From Streptomyces sp. MUM 2J (lineage in GTDB: Bacteria; Actinomycetota; Actinomycetes; Streptomycetales; Streptomycetaceae), in contig NZ_JADWYM010000033.1 of assembly GCF_022414535.1 (NCBI RefSeq), positions 1 to 64,000 of the forward strand: a stretch of 64,000 bases of DNA, given 5' to 3'. The first letter of the stretch is position 1. Every line of letters begins with the position of its first letter. Shown one piece after another: positions 1 to 7,676 of this stretch. The notes beneath the pieces were generated by a model. The model was not told the origin of the DNA. It worked only from the letters and a program-made list of their open reading frames with translations, and made no database searches. A program made the position numbers and the translations under genes.

Positions 1-63
1 TACGCGGTGCCGTGATCTGGATCCGCAGCCTCCGACCAACATGATCCGAACCTGGAACAGGCC

Positions 64-495
64 CTAGACGAGTTTCACGCCGTCGTGGGCGCGTATAGCT
101 GGCGGGGACACCGCGTCGAGTGCGTCCAGGACGCGGATCGCGTACGCCTCGTCGGCAAGCTCGGTGACCTCTTCGCGGGTGGCCCAGCGCAATGCGCGGG
201 TCTCGTCACCGGTGGTGGGCGTGCCGTCGGCGGCCTCGCAGCGGAAGACCATGGAGACGATCAAGCCCGTCATGTTCTTGTAGACGCCGGTCAGGGTCGC
301 GGGAAGTGCGATCTTGATGCCGGTCTCTTCGAGGACCTCGCGTTGGAGGGCCTCGGGGATGGTCTCCGCGCGTTCGAGGACGCCGCCCGGGGGCTCCCAC
401 TTGCCGTTGTCGCGGCGCTGGATCAAGAGGGCCCGGCCGCGGGCGTCGACGACGACCCCGGCCACGCTCACGGAGTGCGGGCGTTCAGTGCTCAC
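64..495 (-). CDS. Nudix hydrolase, Pif-like protein of the integrative element
   Basis: This 143-aa protein has a complete Nudix box at residues 38-60 (G-x5-E-x7-REVLEETGI), so the Mg-binding glutamates of a nucleoside-diphosphate-X hydrolase are present. The start is a GTG at 495; the gene diverges from the GntR regulator. In pSAM2-type AICEs the immunity protein Pif carries a Nudix motif and lies in the same regulatory module, so a role in transfer immunity or in controlling element transfer is inferred from position. The substrate cannot be read from the sequence. The stop codon lies inside a CTAGACGAGT string that matches the putative GntR operator. Confidence 0.8.
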   Translation of the reverse strand: MSTERPHSVSVAGVVVDARGRALLIQRRDNGKWEPPGGVLERAETIPEALQREVLEETGIKIALPATLTGVYKNMTGLIVSMVFRCEAADGTPTTGDETRALRWATREEVTELADEAYAIRVLDALDAVSPPAIRAHDGVKLV

Positions 496-550
496 GTTCC
501 TCGGCCCTCTCGGCTGGCTAGGCTCTCCACCGTAGCAACTTCACTCGCCC

Positions 551-565
551 ACTCGTCTAGATACC
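551..565. promoter_or_regulatory. putative operator 1 of the element's GntR regulator
   Basis: ACTCGTCTAGATACC lies 14 nt upstream of the gntR start codon and just before its Shine-Dalgarno sequence. Its reverse complement, GGTATCTAGACGAGT, shares the TAGACGAGT core with the sites at 1429, 1508 and 4391. A second ACTCG half-site lies at 543-547. This placement suits autorepression. Confidence 0.6.
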
Positions 566-578
566 TAAAGGAGTACAC

Positions 579-1367
579 GTGAGCCCTCTCCCTTCGGGCC
601 TTCTCGGTGATCTCGACCCCACGAGCGATCGTGCGGTCTTCCGGCAGATCGCCGACCAGCTTCGCGAGGCCATCGACCGTGGGCGATTCCGCGAAGGCGA
701 AAAGCTGCCGTCGGAGGCCGAACTCGTCGAGCACTACGGCGTGTCCCGGATGACGGTCCGGAACTCCTTCTCCGTCCTCACGGGTGAGGGCCTCGTGCAC
801 GCCGAGCACGGCAAGGGCGTGTTCGTCCGGCCGCGCCCGCCCGTGCGCCGTCTCGCCTCCGACCGGTTCGCCCGGCGGCACAGGGAGCAGGGGAAATCGG
901 CGTTCATCGTCGAGGCCGACGCCGCCGGCAGTCACCCGCAGGTCGACAGTCTGGAGGTCAAGGAGGAGAAGGCCGGTCAGGACATCTCCACCCGGCTCGG
1001 GTCCGTGCGGCGGGTGCTGGTTCGCCGTCGGCGTTATCTGCTGGACGGGCGGCCTGTGGAGTTCGCCTCCTCGTATCTTCCGCTCGACATCGCACGCGGA
1101 ACGCAGATCGCAGAGCCCAACCCCGGCCCTGGAGGTATCTATGCCCGCCTCGAAGAGCTGGGCCACCGCCTCGACCACTTCGAGGAGGAGATCCGCGCCC
1201 GGATGCCCTCGCCCGCGGAGGTCAAGACACTGCACCTCGCGGCCGGCGTGCCCGTGATCCATCTGATCCGGACCGCCTTCGACACAGAGGGGCGGCCGGT
1301 CGAGGTCTGCGACACGGTCATGGCGGCAGACGCATACGTGCTGTCGTACCAGCTCCCGGCGACGTGA
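579..1367 (+). CDS. GntR/HutC-family repressor of the integrative element (KorSA-like)
   Basis: The protein has 262 aa. Residues 10-80 form a GntR winged helix (recognition region around SEAELVEHYGVSRMTVR). Residues about 90-255 form a UTRA effector-binding domain, which makes it HutC-type. The GTG start at 579 has AAAGGAG at 567-573. In AICEs and conjugative Streptomyces plasmids, Kor repressors of this type silence their own gene and the tra/rep functions. The TAGACGAGT-containing sites in front of this gene and of three downstream units are the likely operators. The UTRA ligand, if any, is unknown. Confidence 0.85.
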   Translation: MSPLPSGLLGDLDPTSDRAVFRQIADQLREAIDRGRFREGEKLPSEAELVEHYGVSRMTVRNSFSVLTGEGLVHAEHGKGVFVRPRPPVRRLASDRFARRHREQGKSAFIVEADAAGSHPQVDSLEVKEEKAGQDISTRLGSVRRVLVRRRRYLLDGRPVEFASSYLPLDIARGTQIAEPNPGPGGIYARLEELGHRLDHFEEEIRARMPSPAEVKTLHLAAGVPVIHLIRTAFDTEGRPVEVCDTVMAADAYVLSYQLPAT

Positions 1368-1428
1368 GCGTATGACCGGCGGTGGTGCGCGGGGCTGGTT
1401 CTCCGAACTCGTACACCCCAACATGCTT

Positions 1429-1444
1429 ACTCGTATAGACGAGT
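1429..1444. promoter_or_regulatory. putative operator 2 (near-palindrome)
   Basis: ACTCGTATAGACGAGT has ACTCGT and ACGAGT arms around a 4-nt centre. It is the most symmetrical copy of the motif. It lies in the 169-bp gap between gntR and the conjugation operon. A further half-site, ACTCGTAC, starts at 1408. Confidence 0.65.
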
Positions 1445-1507
1445 GGGCAAGTTGTGTGGCAAGGTGGTTAGCGTGATCCCGGGAATCGGGTTCGCACGAC
1501 GCATCTT

Positions 1508-1523
1508 GTATAGACGAGTAGAT
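1508..1523. promoter_or_regulatory. putative operator 3
   Basis: GTATAGACGAGTAGAT shares its last 13 bases, apart from one position, with the site at 4391. It sits directly upstream of the SD of the next gene, so a bound repressor would cover the translation start region of the conjugation operon. Confidence 0.65.
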
Positions 1524-1536
1524 GGGAGAGTGTGCC

Positions 1537-1893
1537 TTGCGCACCATCCGTGTGGAGACCTCGGCGGCGACGATCCTGCTCACCGAGGCCCCTGAACCCA
1601 AGGTCCGCGACCGGCAGACGGGCGAGATCGCCAAGGACGCCGTGAGCGGAGAGGCCCTGATGACGATCGGTGTCGTCCACATCGAGGACGGGGAGTCGTC
1701 CCTGATCAAGGTCACCGTCCCGGAGAGCGGGGTCTCCGAAGGGCTGGTCCTCGGCTCGCCCGTTTCGCTGCCGGGGCTCGTCGCCCGGCCGTGGGAGAGC
1801 GTGTTCAACGGGCAGCAGCGCCACGGCATCGCCTACCGCGCCGCCGCCGTCACCCCGGCCGCCTTCCCGGCTGCCATGGGGGCAACCGCCTGA
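1537..1893 (+). CDS. conserved AICE protein of unknown function
   Basis: With a TTG start at 1537 (GGGAGAG at 1524-1530) the product is 118 aa, beginning MRTIRVETSAATILL. An in-frame ATG at 1522 would add five residues but lies inside the operator motif, so TTG is preferred. The protein is small, acidic and likely beta-rich, with no transmembrane segment. Its stop overlaps the ATG of the translocase gene (TGATG), so the two are probably translationally coupled. Similar short proteins precede the FtsK-like gene in other Streptomyces AICEs. I do not recognise a biochemical function. Confidence 0.7.
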   Translation: MRTIRVETSAATILLTEAPEPKVRDRQTGEIAKDAVSGEALMTIGVVHIEDGESSLIKVTVPESGVSEGLVLGSPVSLPGLVARPWESVFNGQQRHGIAYRAAAVTPAAFPAAMGATA

Positions 1894-3269
1894 TGACCGA
1901 TCTCGCGACGCTCCTGGAGGTGGGTGGTCCTGTCGCCGCGCTCGGCGGTGGGGCCGCCTACACCCGGGCCAGGCACCCGGGCGTCTACTGGTCCGCGGTC
2001 GGCCTCCCGTTATCCACGGTCCGACTGCTCAGCTCGTACAGCGCGGTCATGGAAGCCTGCGGCCTGACCGTGGCGCCGTCCCGGCTTCGCGTCCTCGCCC
2101 TCAAGGCGACCACGCGACGGGAGATTCGGGCCGTTCCACCACGCCGCGGCATCATCCGGCCCACGACGACCGGCCTGCGCCTTCGGCTCCGTCTCGCCCC
2201 CGGACAGGAACCCGCCGACGTCGCCGCCTCGGCCGAACGGCTACGTCACGCCTGGGGTGTTCACGCCGTGTACGTCACCACTGTCAGGCCCGGCGTCGTC
2301 GAACTGCGACTCGTCGGGTACGACGTGCTGCGGCGCGTACGGATGCCCCGCAAAGCCGACCACGAGTTCCTGAAAGTGCCGGTCGCGCTGCGGGAGGACG
2401 CCACGCCCTTCGTGCGCGACTACCGGACCGTGCCACACGGACTCGTCCTCGGAGCAACGCTGTCCGGCAAGTCCATGTACCTGCGCCACCTCATCTCCGG
2501 GCTCGCCCCTCAACCCGTGGCCCTTGTGGGCATCGACTGCAAGCGTGGCGTGGAGCTGGCGCCCTTCGCCGCACGTCTGTCCGCACTGGCGACCGACCCG
2601 GACGAAGCGGCCGAGCTGCTGCCCGTGCTGGTCGGGGAAATGGAGGACCGGTACGACCTGATCAGGGCCCGGCAGGGCATCGCGCCCGGTACCCCGGACG
2701 AGGAGATCACCTCCGACATCTGGGGCCTGCCCGAGGACGAACGGCCCGTGCCCATCGTGCTGTTCGTGGACGAGGTGGCCGAACTCTTCCTCACCGCCAC
2801 CAAGAAGGACGAGGAACGCCGGGACGAGATGGTCACCCAGCTCATCCGCCTCGCCCAACTCGGCCGCGCCGCCGGCATCTACCTGGAAGTGTGCGGGCAA
2901 CGCTTCGGTGCCGAACTCGGCAAGGGAGCCACCATGCTCCGCGCCCAACTGACCGGCCGCGTCTGCCATCGCGTCAACGACGAAGCCTCCGCCAAGATGG
3001 CCCTCGGAGACATCGCCCCGGAAGCAGTGGCCGCCGCCTGCGCCATCGCACCCGAATGTCCCGGCCTCGCCGTCGCGGGGGACACGTCCGGCGGCTGGTC
3101 CCGCATCCGCACCCCCTACCTCTCACTCGGCGCCGCCGCCGACGTCTGCCGCAAGTCGGCCGACCTGGTACCCGACATCCCCGCGCTCAAGTCGTTCCGG
3201 CCCAACATCCCCGTACAGACGGCCAAGACGCCGGGCAGGGCTGTTCAGCCGGACCCTGTGACCAGCTGA
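1893..3269 (+). CDS. FtsK/SpoIIIE-type DNA translocase, conjugal transfer protein (TraSA-like)
   Basis: The protein has 458 aa. A Walker A motif, GATLSGKS, lies at residues 187-194 and Walker B (PIVLFVDE) at 287-294. A hydrophobic stretch near residues 10-45 may anchor it to the membrane. The replacement of the usual G by L in Walker A is typical of the Streptomyces TraSA group. In AICEs a single hexameric TraB/TraSA motor moves double-stranded DNA between mycelial compartments, without a relaxase. The ATG at 1893 overlaps the preceding stop. No run of 8-bp TraB recognition repeats (clt) was noticed nearby. Confidence 0.9.
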   Translation: MTDLATLLEVGGPVAALGGGAAYTRARHPGVYWSAVGLPLSTVRLLSSYSAVMEACGLTVAPSRLRVLALKATTRREIRAVPPRRGIIRPTTTGLRLRLRLAPGQEPADVAASAERLRHAWGVHAVYVTTVRPGVVELRLVGYDVLRRVRMPRKADHEFLKVPVALREDATPFVRDYRTVPHGLVLGATLSGKSMYLRHLISGLAPQPVALVGIDCKRGVELAPFAARLSALATDPDEAAELLPVLVGEMEDRYDLIRARQGIAPGTPDEEITSDIWGLPEDERPVPIVLFVDEVAELFLTATKKDEERRDEMVTQLIRLAQLGRAAGIYLEVCGQRFGAELGKGATMLRAQLTGRVCHRVNDEASAKMALGDIAPEAVAAACAIAPECPGLAVAGDTSGGWSRIRTPYLSLGAAADVCRKSADLVPDIPALKSFRPNIPVQTAKTPGRAVQPDPVTS

Positions 3270-3354
3270 CCTGCACCCACACCTCACGGTCGGCGTGACC
3301 GCCTTGTGCCACGCCCCTGCCCCTCCCCTGCCTGAACCCGGAAGGAGCCGCACC

Positions 3355-3978
3355 ATGCGCGCCCAACTGGCCCGCATCGACGCGGTGTTCGTCCAGGCGC
3401 TCATCGCCGCCGCGCTGTCCTTCGCCCACCTGCACGATGTCGCCTCGGCGGCCGGACAGGACGGATGGAAAGCCTGGGCCTACCCCATCTCGGTCGACCT
3501 GCTCCTCGTCGCCGCCTGGCGCCGACTCCGCACCGGCAACACGAAGGCCGCCGCCTGGAGCTGGTTCGTCATCGCGCTCGCGGCGTCCCTCGGCGCGAAC
3601 ATCGCCACCGCCGGGCTGCTCGACATGCACCACGTGCCGGCCTGGCTGCGCATCCTCGTCGCCGGTTGGCCCGCGGTCGCCTTCCTCGGCGGAACCCTCC
3701 TCGCCCACACCGCCCCGGCGGCAGCCGACGAGATCGGTCGGGCCGACGACGACCAAGAGGAGGCCTCCAAAGCGTCGCCCGAGGAGCCCTCTCGACCGGT
3801 CACCGAGACGGCTCCCGTACCTCCAGCCGTAACGGTCCCGGCCGCTCTGCTCGACCATGCGCGCAAGGTCGCCACCGAGCACCGCACCCGCACGGGCGCC
3901 TCCATCGACAGCGCGACCCTCCGCACCCGGCTCGGGGTTCCCGTGCCCATGGCCGAAGCCATCGCCGCCCAGCTCTGA
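3355..3978 (+). CDS. DUF2637-type membrane protein, probable Spd spread protein
   Basis: The 207-aa product starts at an ATG with AAGGAG 8 nt upstream. Residues about 8-120 contain several hydrophobic segments, matching the DUF2637 pattern of actinobacterial mobile elements. A charged linker and a helical C-terminal tail (about residues 160-207) follow and could bind DNA. Proteins of this kind stand in the spd position, where they help transferred DNA spread between hyphal compartments. The role is inferred from membrane topology and position in the transfer operon. Confidence 0.7.
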   Translation: MRAQLARIDAVFVQALIAAALSFAHLHDVASAAGQDGWKAWAYPISVDLLLVAAWRRLRTGNTKAAAWSWFVIALAASLGANIATAGLLDMHHVPAWLRILVAGWPAVAFLGGTLLAHTAPAAADEIGRADDDQEEASKASPEEPSRPVTETAPVPPAVTVPAALLDHARKVATEHRTRTGASIDSATLRTRLGVPVPMAEAIAAQL

Positions 3979-3991
3979 CAGGAGAACGACC

Positions 3992-4183
3992 GTGACCGCC
4001 AACCGCCGCTTCCGCGACGTCACCCGCATCGGTCCCGTCCAGGTCGCCACCTCGTACGACAACCGGGGCCGCGAGAAGCACACCGCCGCCTGCACCGCCC
4101 CGCGCTGCGGCTTCTCCGCCGACTACGACAGCCGTGCCGCCGCCGAACTCGCCGCCCGCACACACCGCTGTCCCGTCCGCTGA
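3992..4183 (+). CDS. small mobile-element transfer protein
   Basis: This 63-aa protein starts at a GTG with GGAGAA at 3981-3986, 13 nt after the previous stop. It has a compact Cys/His pattern (CTAPRCGF, then HRC near the C-terminus), suggesting a small zinc-binding fold. Close relatives are commonly annotated as mobile element transfer proteins in Streptomyces AICEs. No catalytic motif is visible. It probably acts with the Spd proteins encoded on either side. Confidence 0.65.
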   Translation: MTANRRFRDVTRIGPVQVATSYDNRGREKHTAACTAPRCGFSADYDSRAAAELAARTHRCPVR

Positions 4184-4199
4184 AAGGATCCCGAACGCC

Positions 4200-4394
4200 G
4201 TGACCGTCAGCCTGCCGCTCGTCTTCGTCCTCGGCTTCTTCGTCTGGGGAGCGATCAAGTTCCTCGGCATCCGACCCTGGATCGTCGTCCTGATCGCCCT
4301 CTTCGGCTTCTGGCTCTCGCACACCTTCTTCGCCCCCGCCATCGAGTCCGGCACGCGTACCGGCGTGACCGTCGTAAACGGCTCACATGCCTAG
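4200..4394 (+). CDS. small two-helix membrane protein of the transfer operon
   Basis: The product has 64 aa from a GTG at 4200, 16 nt after the previous stop. Two hydrophobic helices (residues about 4-22 and 27-45) account for most of it. It is probably an Spd-type inner-membrane protein. Its 3' end reaches the operator-like motif at 4391, so it closes the first segment of the transfer operon. Confidence 0.6.
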   Translation: MTVSLPLVFVLGFFVWGAIKFLGIRPWIVVLIALFGFWLSHTFFAPAIESGTRTGVTVVNGSHA

Positions 4395-4404
4395 ACGAGT
4401 AGAT
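4391..4404. promoter_or_regulatory. putative operator 4
   Basis: CTAGACGAGTAGAT lies inside the operon, just upstream of the spdD-like start at 4417. It has the same spacing relation to a start codon as the copy at 1508. This suggests an internal promoter for spdD-rep-xis-int under the same GntR repressor. Confidence 0.6.
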
Positions 4405-4416
4405 AAAGAGATCGCC

Positions 4417-4662
4417 GTGTTCCTGCCGAAGTACCCCGGCAACCCCACCCCGCTGCCCGCGCACACCCATGCCACGACCGACCCGGCGCCTGTCCGACGG
4501 GGCCTGCCGGCGATCTCCATCAGCACCGGAGCCGTGGTGGCGGTCCTCACGGGCGGAGTGGTCCTCACCGCTCTCCTGGCCGCCGTCGCCGTCTCGGCCG
4601 TCTCCGTGGCCATCGCCGCCGTGGTCCTGCGCTCCCTGCTCCGCGAACACAAGCGGCGCTGA
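4417..4662 (+). CDS. SpdD-like membrane protein
   Basis: The product has 81 aa from GTG 4417 (91 aa if the in-frame ATG at 4387 is used, but that start overlaps the operator motif). The order is a polar N-terminus beginning MFLPKYPGNPTPL, a long hydrophobic helix pair (residues about 30-70) and a basic tail ending LREHKRR. This matches small SpdD-like proteins found just before rep in Streptomyces AICEs. The likely role is in intramycelial spread of the element. Confidence 0.65.
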   Translation: MFLPKYPGNPTPLPAHTHATTDPAPVRRGLPAISISTGAVVAVLTGGVVLTALLAAVAVSAVSVAIAAVVLRSLLREHKRR

Positions 4663-4761
4663 TCAACGACTCCGGTCCTCCGGGACGGCGGGACACGGCC
4701 AGCATCTGCCGCCCCGGAGGCCATCACACCCCTGACCGAGCCAGTCAGAAGGAGCACAGTC

Positions 4762-6126
4762 ATCCTCGCCCGCAGCACACCGCCCCCGCTCACGGAACTC
4801 GCCAACCTCGCCGCAGGCGGCGCCCTCCCGGGTATCCTCCGCCAACTCTCCGGCCACGGAGGCTGCACCCAACCGATCCGCCTCGACGGCCACCGCACCG
4901 AGTACGACGTCGACACGGCAACCGGCGAGATCGGCCGCATCCTCCGTCACCTCGACTCGACCGAACTGCCAGCGGGCCAGCTTCTCGTCCGCTGCAACAA
5001 CCGCCGTACCACCCGCTGCCCGGCCTGCGCGGAGGTCTACCGCCGCGACACCTTCCACCTGATCACCGCCGGACTGCGCGGCGGCAAGGGCACTTCGGAA
5101 CACGTCGCCACGCACCCTCGCGTCTTCGCCACCTTCACCGCCCCCAGCTTCGGCCCTGTCCACAACCGCCCCACCGGCCCGGCCGGGGCGGCCCGCCCTT
5201 GCCGCTGCCGCACCATTCACGACCAGGACGACGACACACTCGGCACCGCACTCGACCCGGACACCTACGACTACGAAGCCGCCGTCCTCTGGAACGCGCA
5301 CGCAGGCTCCCTCTGGCGGCGCTTCTCGATCTACCTACGCCGAGAGGTCGCCAAGCGCGCAGGTCTGCCCCAACGTCGACTCCACGAACACGCGCGCGTG
5401 TCCTTCGCCAAGGTCGCCGAGTACCAGAAGCGCGGTGCAGTCCACTTCCACGCGGTCATCCGCCTCGACGGTCCCCAAGGCGGCGACACCACTCCCCCGG
5501 CCTGGGCCACCCCCGAGCTGCTGACCGACGCCATCAGTACCGCCGCCGCCAAGGTCCGCGTGGACGGGCCGTCCGTCGACGGACGCGCCCACACCTTCGC
5601 CTTCGGCCGCCAACTCGACGTCCGCATGATCCGGTCCGCCGACTTCGACGACGGTCGGGAGCTGACCGAACGGGCCGTCGCCGCCTACATCGCCAAGTAC
5701 GCCACCAAGGGCGCCGAGACCGCGACGGGAGCTCTCGACCGGCCCCTGAAGTTCGCCGCCGAACTCGCCCAGCTCGACATCAGCGACCACGCCCGCCGCC
5801 TCATCCGCACCGCCTGGACCCTCGGCGCCCGCAAGGACCTCGCACACCTCCGCCTGCGCGCTTGGTCCCACATGCTTTGCTTCCGCGGCCACTTCTCCAC
5901 CAAGTCCCGCCGCTACTCGACCACCCTCGGCGCCCTCCGTGACGCGCGCGCCGCATGGCGCCGCGCACAAGCCGCAGCAGCCAACGGCCCCGCCCAGGAG
6001 CCGGAGACGACGTACGTCCTCGCCCACTGGGTCTTCGCCGGTACCGGCCTGTCCGACGTCGAAGCCTGGCTTGCCGCGTCCCTCGAACCAGCCCCCGGAA
6101 CGGAAGGAGAACCCACCCGTGGCTGA
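4762..6126 (+). CDS. RepSA-type replication initiator with apparent ATC start
   Basis: The frame is open and clearly coding from 4762, giving 454 aa, close to the length of pSAM2 RepSA. It has zinc-type cysteine pairs (RCNNRRTTRCPAC near residue 80; CRCRTIH near 155) and an HUH-like VHFHAVIRLDG near 228-238, as expected for a rolling-circle initiator. No ATG, GTG or TTG occurs in frame before 5398, which would remove almost half the protein. A strong SD (AAGGAG, 4749-4754) lies 7 nt before ATC 4762, so ATC is the probable start, or the start codon has mutated. The 3' end overlaps xis by 8 nt. Confidence 0.8.
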   Translation: MLARSTPPPLTELANLAAGGALPGILRQLSGHGGCTQPIRLDGHRTEYDVDTATGEIGRILRHLDSTELPAGQLLVRCNNRRTTRCPACAEVYRRDTFHLITAGLRGGKGTSEHVATHPRVFATFTAPSFGPVHNRPTGPAGAARPCRCRTIHDQDDDTLGTALDPDTYDYEAAVLWNAHAGSLWRRFSIYLRREVAKRAGLPQRRLHEHARVSFAKVAEYQKRGAVHFHAVIRLDGPQGGDTTPPAWATPELLTDAISTAAAKVRVDGPSVDGRAHTFAFGRQLDVRMIRSADFDDGRELTERAVAAYIAKYATKGAETATGALDRPLKFAAELAQLDISDHARRLIRTAWTLGARKDLAHLRLRAWSHMLCFRGHFSTKSRRYSTTLGALRDARAAWRRAQAAAANGPAQEPETTYVLAHWVFAGTGLSDVEAWLAASLEPAPGTEGEPTRG

Positions 6127-6352
6127 CCGACGCAGCACAGTGGCGGAAGCCGCACCGCGCCCCCTGCCCACGCGGTTCCTGACTCCTGACGACCTGGTGG
6201 AGATGTTCGACCTGCCCAGCGTCGAGACGGTCTACCAGTGGCGCCGTAGGCGCACCGGTCCTCGCGGCTTCCGGGTCGGCCGGCACCTGCGATTCGATCC
6301 GGACGACGTACGCGCCTGGGTGGAGTCCCAGATCAAGGGGGTCGCTGCCTGA
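6119..6352 (+). CDS. xis: excisionase (Xis), MerR-type winged helix
   Basis: The product has 77 aa from a GTG at 6119 with GGAAGGAG upstream. Residues 20-75 read LTPDDLVEMFDLPSVETVYQWRRRRTGPRGFRVGRHLRFDPDDVRAWVE in outline, a DNA-binding excisionase/helix-turn-helix domain. It overlaps rep by 8 nt and its TGA overlaps the ATG of int. This rep-xis-int order is standard for pSAM2-type elements. Xis would direct the integrase towards excision. Confidence 0.85.
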   Translation: MADRRSTVAEAAPRPLPTRFLTPDDLVEMFDLPSVETVYQWRRRRTGPRGFRVGRHLRFDPDDVRAWVESQIKGVAA

Positions 6353-7596
6353 TGGCCGGACACATCCAAGACCGCTGGTACAAGGAAGAGAAGGGGGCGG
6401 ACGGCAGGACTCGCAGAGTCAAGACCGAGCGCTACGGCTCGGGCATGCGCTACCGCGCCCGCTACGTGGGCCCGGACGGCACCGAGAAGTCCAAGAGCTT
6501 CCCCGACCGTCAGAAGCGGCTCGCCGAGCAGTGGCTCTCGCAGACCGAAGCGGACATGACGCGGGGGCAGTACATCGACCCCCGCGCGGCCCGGATCACC
6601 TTCCAGCAGTACTCCGAGAAGTGGGTGACCCACGCGCCGGACCCGAACACGCAGGCTTCGATGGAGTCTCAGCTTCGGTTGCACGCCTACCCCCACCTGG
6701 GGTCGCGCCCCCTCGGCTCCTTCCAGCCCGCTCACATCCGCGATTGGGTGCGACAGCTCCAGGAGAACGGCGTCCGCGGCTCGTATGCCCGGACGATCTA
6801 CTCCAACGTGCGCGCCGCCCTCAGCGCGGCCGTGGACGACGGGCACCTTCCCCGGAACCCGTGCGCCGCCCGCTCAGTCCGTCCACCGACTGTGGACAAC
6901 AAACGCGTCGCGCCCTGGCCGCCGGAACGGGTCTTCGCCGTCCGGGCCGGCATGCCCGAGCGCTACCAAGCCATGGTCGACCTGGGCGGCGGCTGCGGCC
7001 TTCGGCAAGGCGAGATCCTGGGCGTGGCCGTCGACGCGATCGGCTTCGAGTCGGACACCCTCCACGTGGTCCAGCAGCTCAAGCTGAGTCGCAGCAAGCC
7101 GGTCTTCGCCCCGCCGAAGGGTGGCAAGCTCCGGGACGTACCGCTCCCCTGTCCAGTCGCTGACGCCCTGCGGACCCATATGAAGCGGTTCCCGCCGGTC
7201 GAGATCACCTTGCCGTGGAAGGTGGCGGACGGGCCTCCGGTGACCAAGCGGCTGGTCTTCACCGGACCGCGCGGCGGGCACGTCTGGCGTACGTCGCTCA
7301 ACGAGGAGGTGTGGAAGCGCGCCCTCGCCTCGGTCGGCGTGATCCCCGAGCGGAAGCCGGGCGGGTCGTACGCCGGGTCCCGCGAGAACGGCATGCACGC
7401 CCTCCGCCACTTCTACGCCTCAGTGCTCCTGGACGCCGGAGAGAACATCAAGGCCCTCGCCGAGTACCTCGGCCACTCCGGCCCCGGCCTGACGCTCCGC
7501 GTGTACGCGCACCTCATGCCGTCGAGCCAGGAGCGCACGCGCAAGGCGGTCGCCTCCGTCTTCGACACGGCCCAGTCGGCCAGGCCCGGCACCTGA
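6352..7596 (+). CDS. int: tyrosine site-specific integrase
   Basis: The protein has 414 aa. A core-binding SAM-like domain lies at residues about 80-165, and the catalytic domain at about 185-395. The catalytic residues are visible: Arg218 (GLRQGE), Lys near 256-259, His349 and Arg352 (HALRH), His375 (LGHS) and Tyr385. The protein therefore appears intact. Its start overlaps the xis stop. The gene converges on gpm. In this family attP normally lies next to int, but no tRNA 3' end is seen in the 80-bp gap. Confidence 0.93.
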   Translation: MAGHIQDRWYKEEKGADGRTRRVKTERYGSGMRYRARYVGPDGTEKSKSFPDRQKRLAEQWLSQTEADMTRGQYIDPRAARITFQQYSEKWVTHAPDPNTQASMESQLRLHAYPHLGSRPLGSFQPAHIRDWVRQLQENGVRGSYARTIYSNVRAALSAAVDDGHLPRNPCAARSVRPPTVDNKRVAPWPPERVFAVRAGMPERYQAMVDLGGGCGLRQGEILGVAVDAIGFESDTLHVVQQLKLSRSKPVFAPPKGGKLRDVPLPCPVADALRTHMKRFPPVEITLPWKVADGPPVTKRLVFTGPRGGHVWRTSLNEEVWKRALASVGVIPERKPGGSYAGSRENGMHALRHFYASVLLDAGENIKALAEYLGHSGPGLTLRVYAHLMPSSQERTRKAVASVFDTAQSARPGT

Positions 7597-7623
7597 CGGC
7601 CCAGAGACGGCCCAGAGGCAGCG

Positions 7624-7664
7624 AAAAGCCCCCTCCCAGCGGAGAACCCGCAGGCAGGGGGCTT
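7624..7664. terminator. bidirectional terminator between int and gpm
   Basis: AAGCCCCCT (7626-7634) pairs with AGGGGGCTT (7656-7664) around a GC-rich inner stem. It has A-rich sequence on one side and T on the other. It lies between two convergent genes and could serve both. Confidence 0.7.
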
Positions 7665-7676
7665 GCGCGTGGGCGG

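Noticed and set aside
7597..7676. tRNA 3' end as an att site next to int
   Set aside because: Neither strand shows a TpsiC arm and acceptor stem; the only structure is a terminator-like hairpin.
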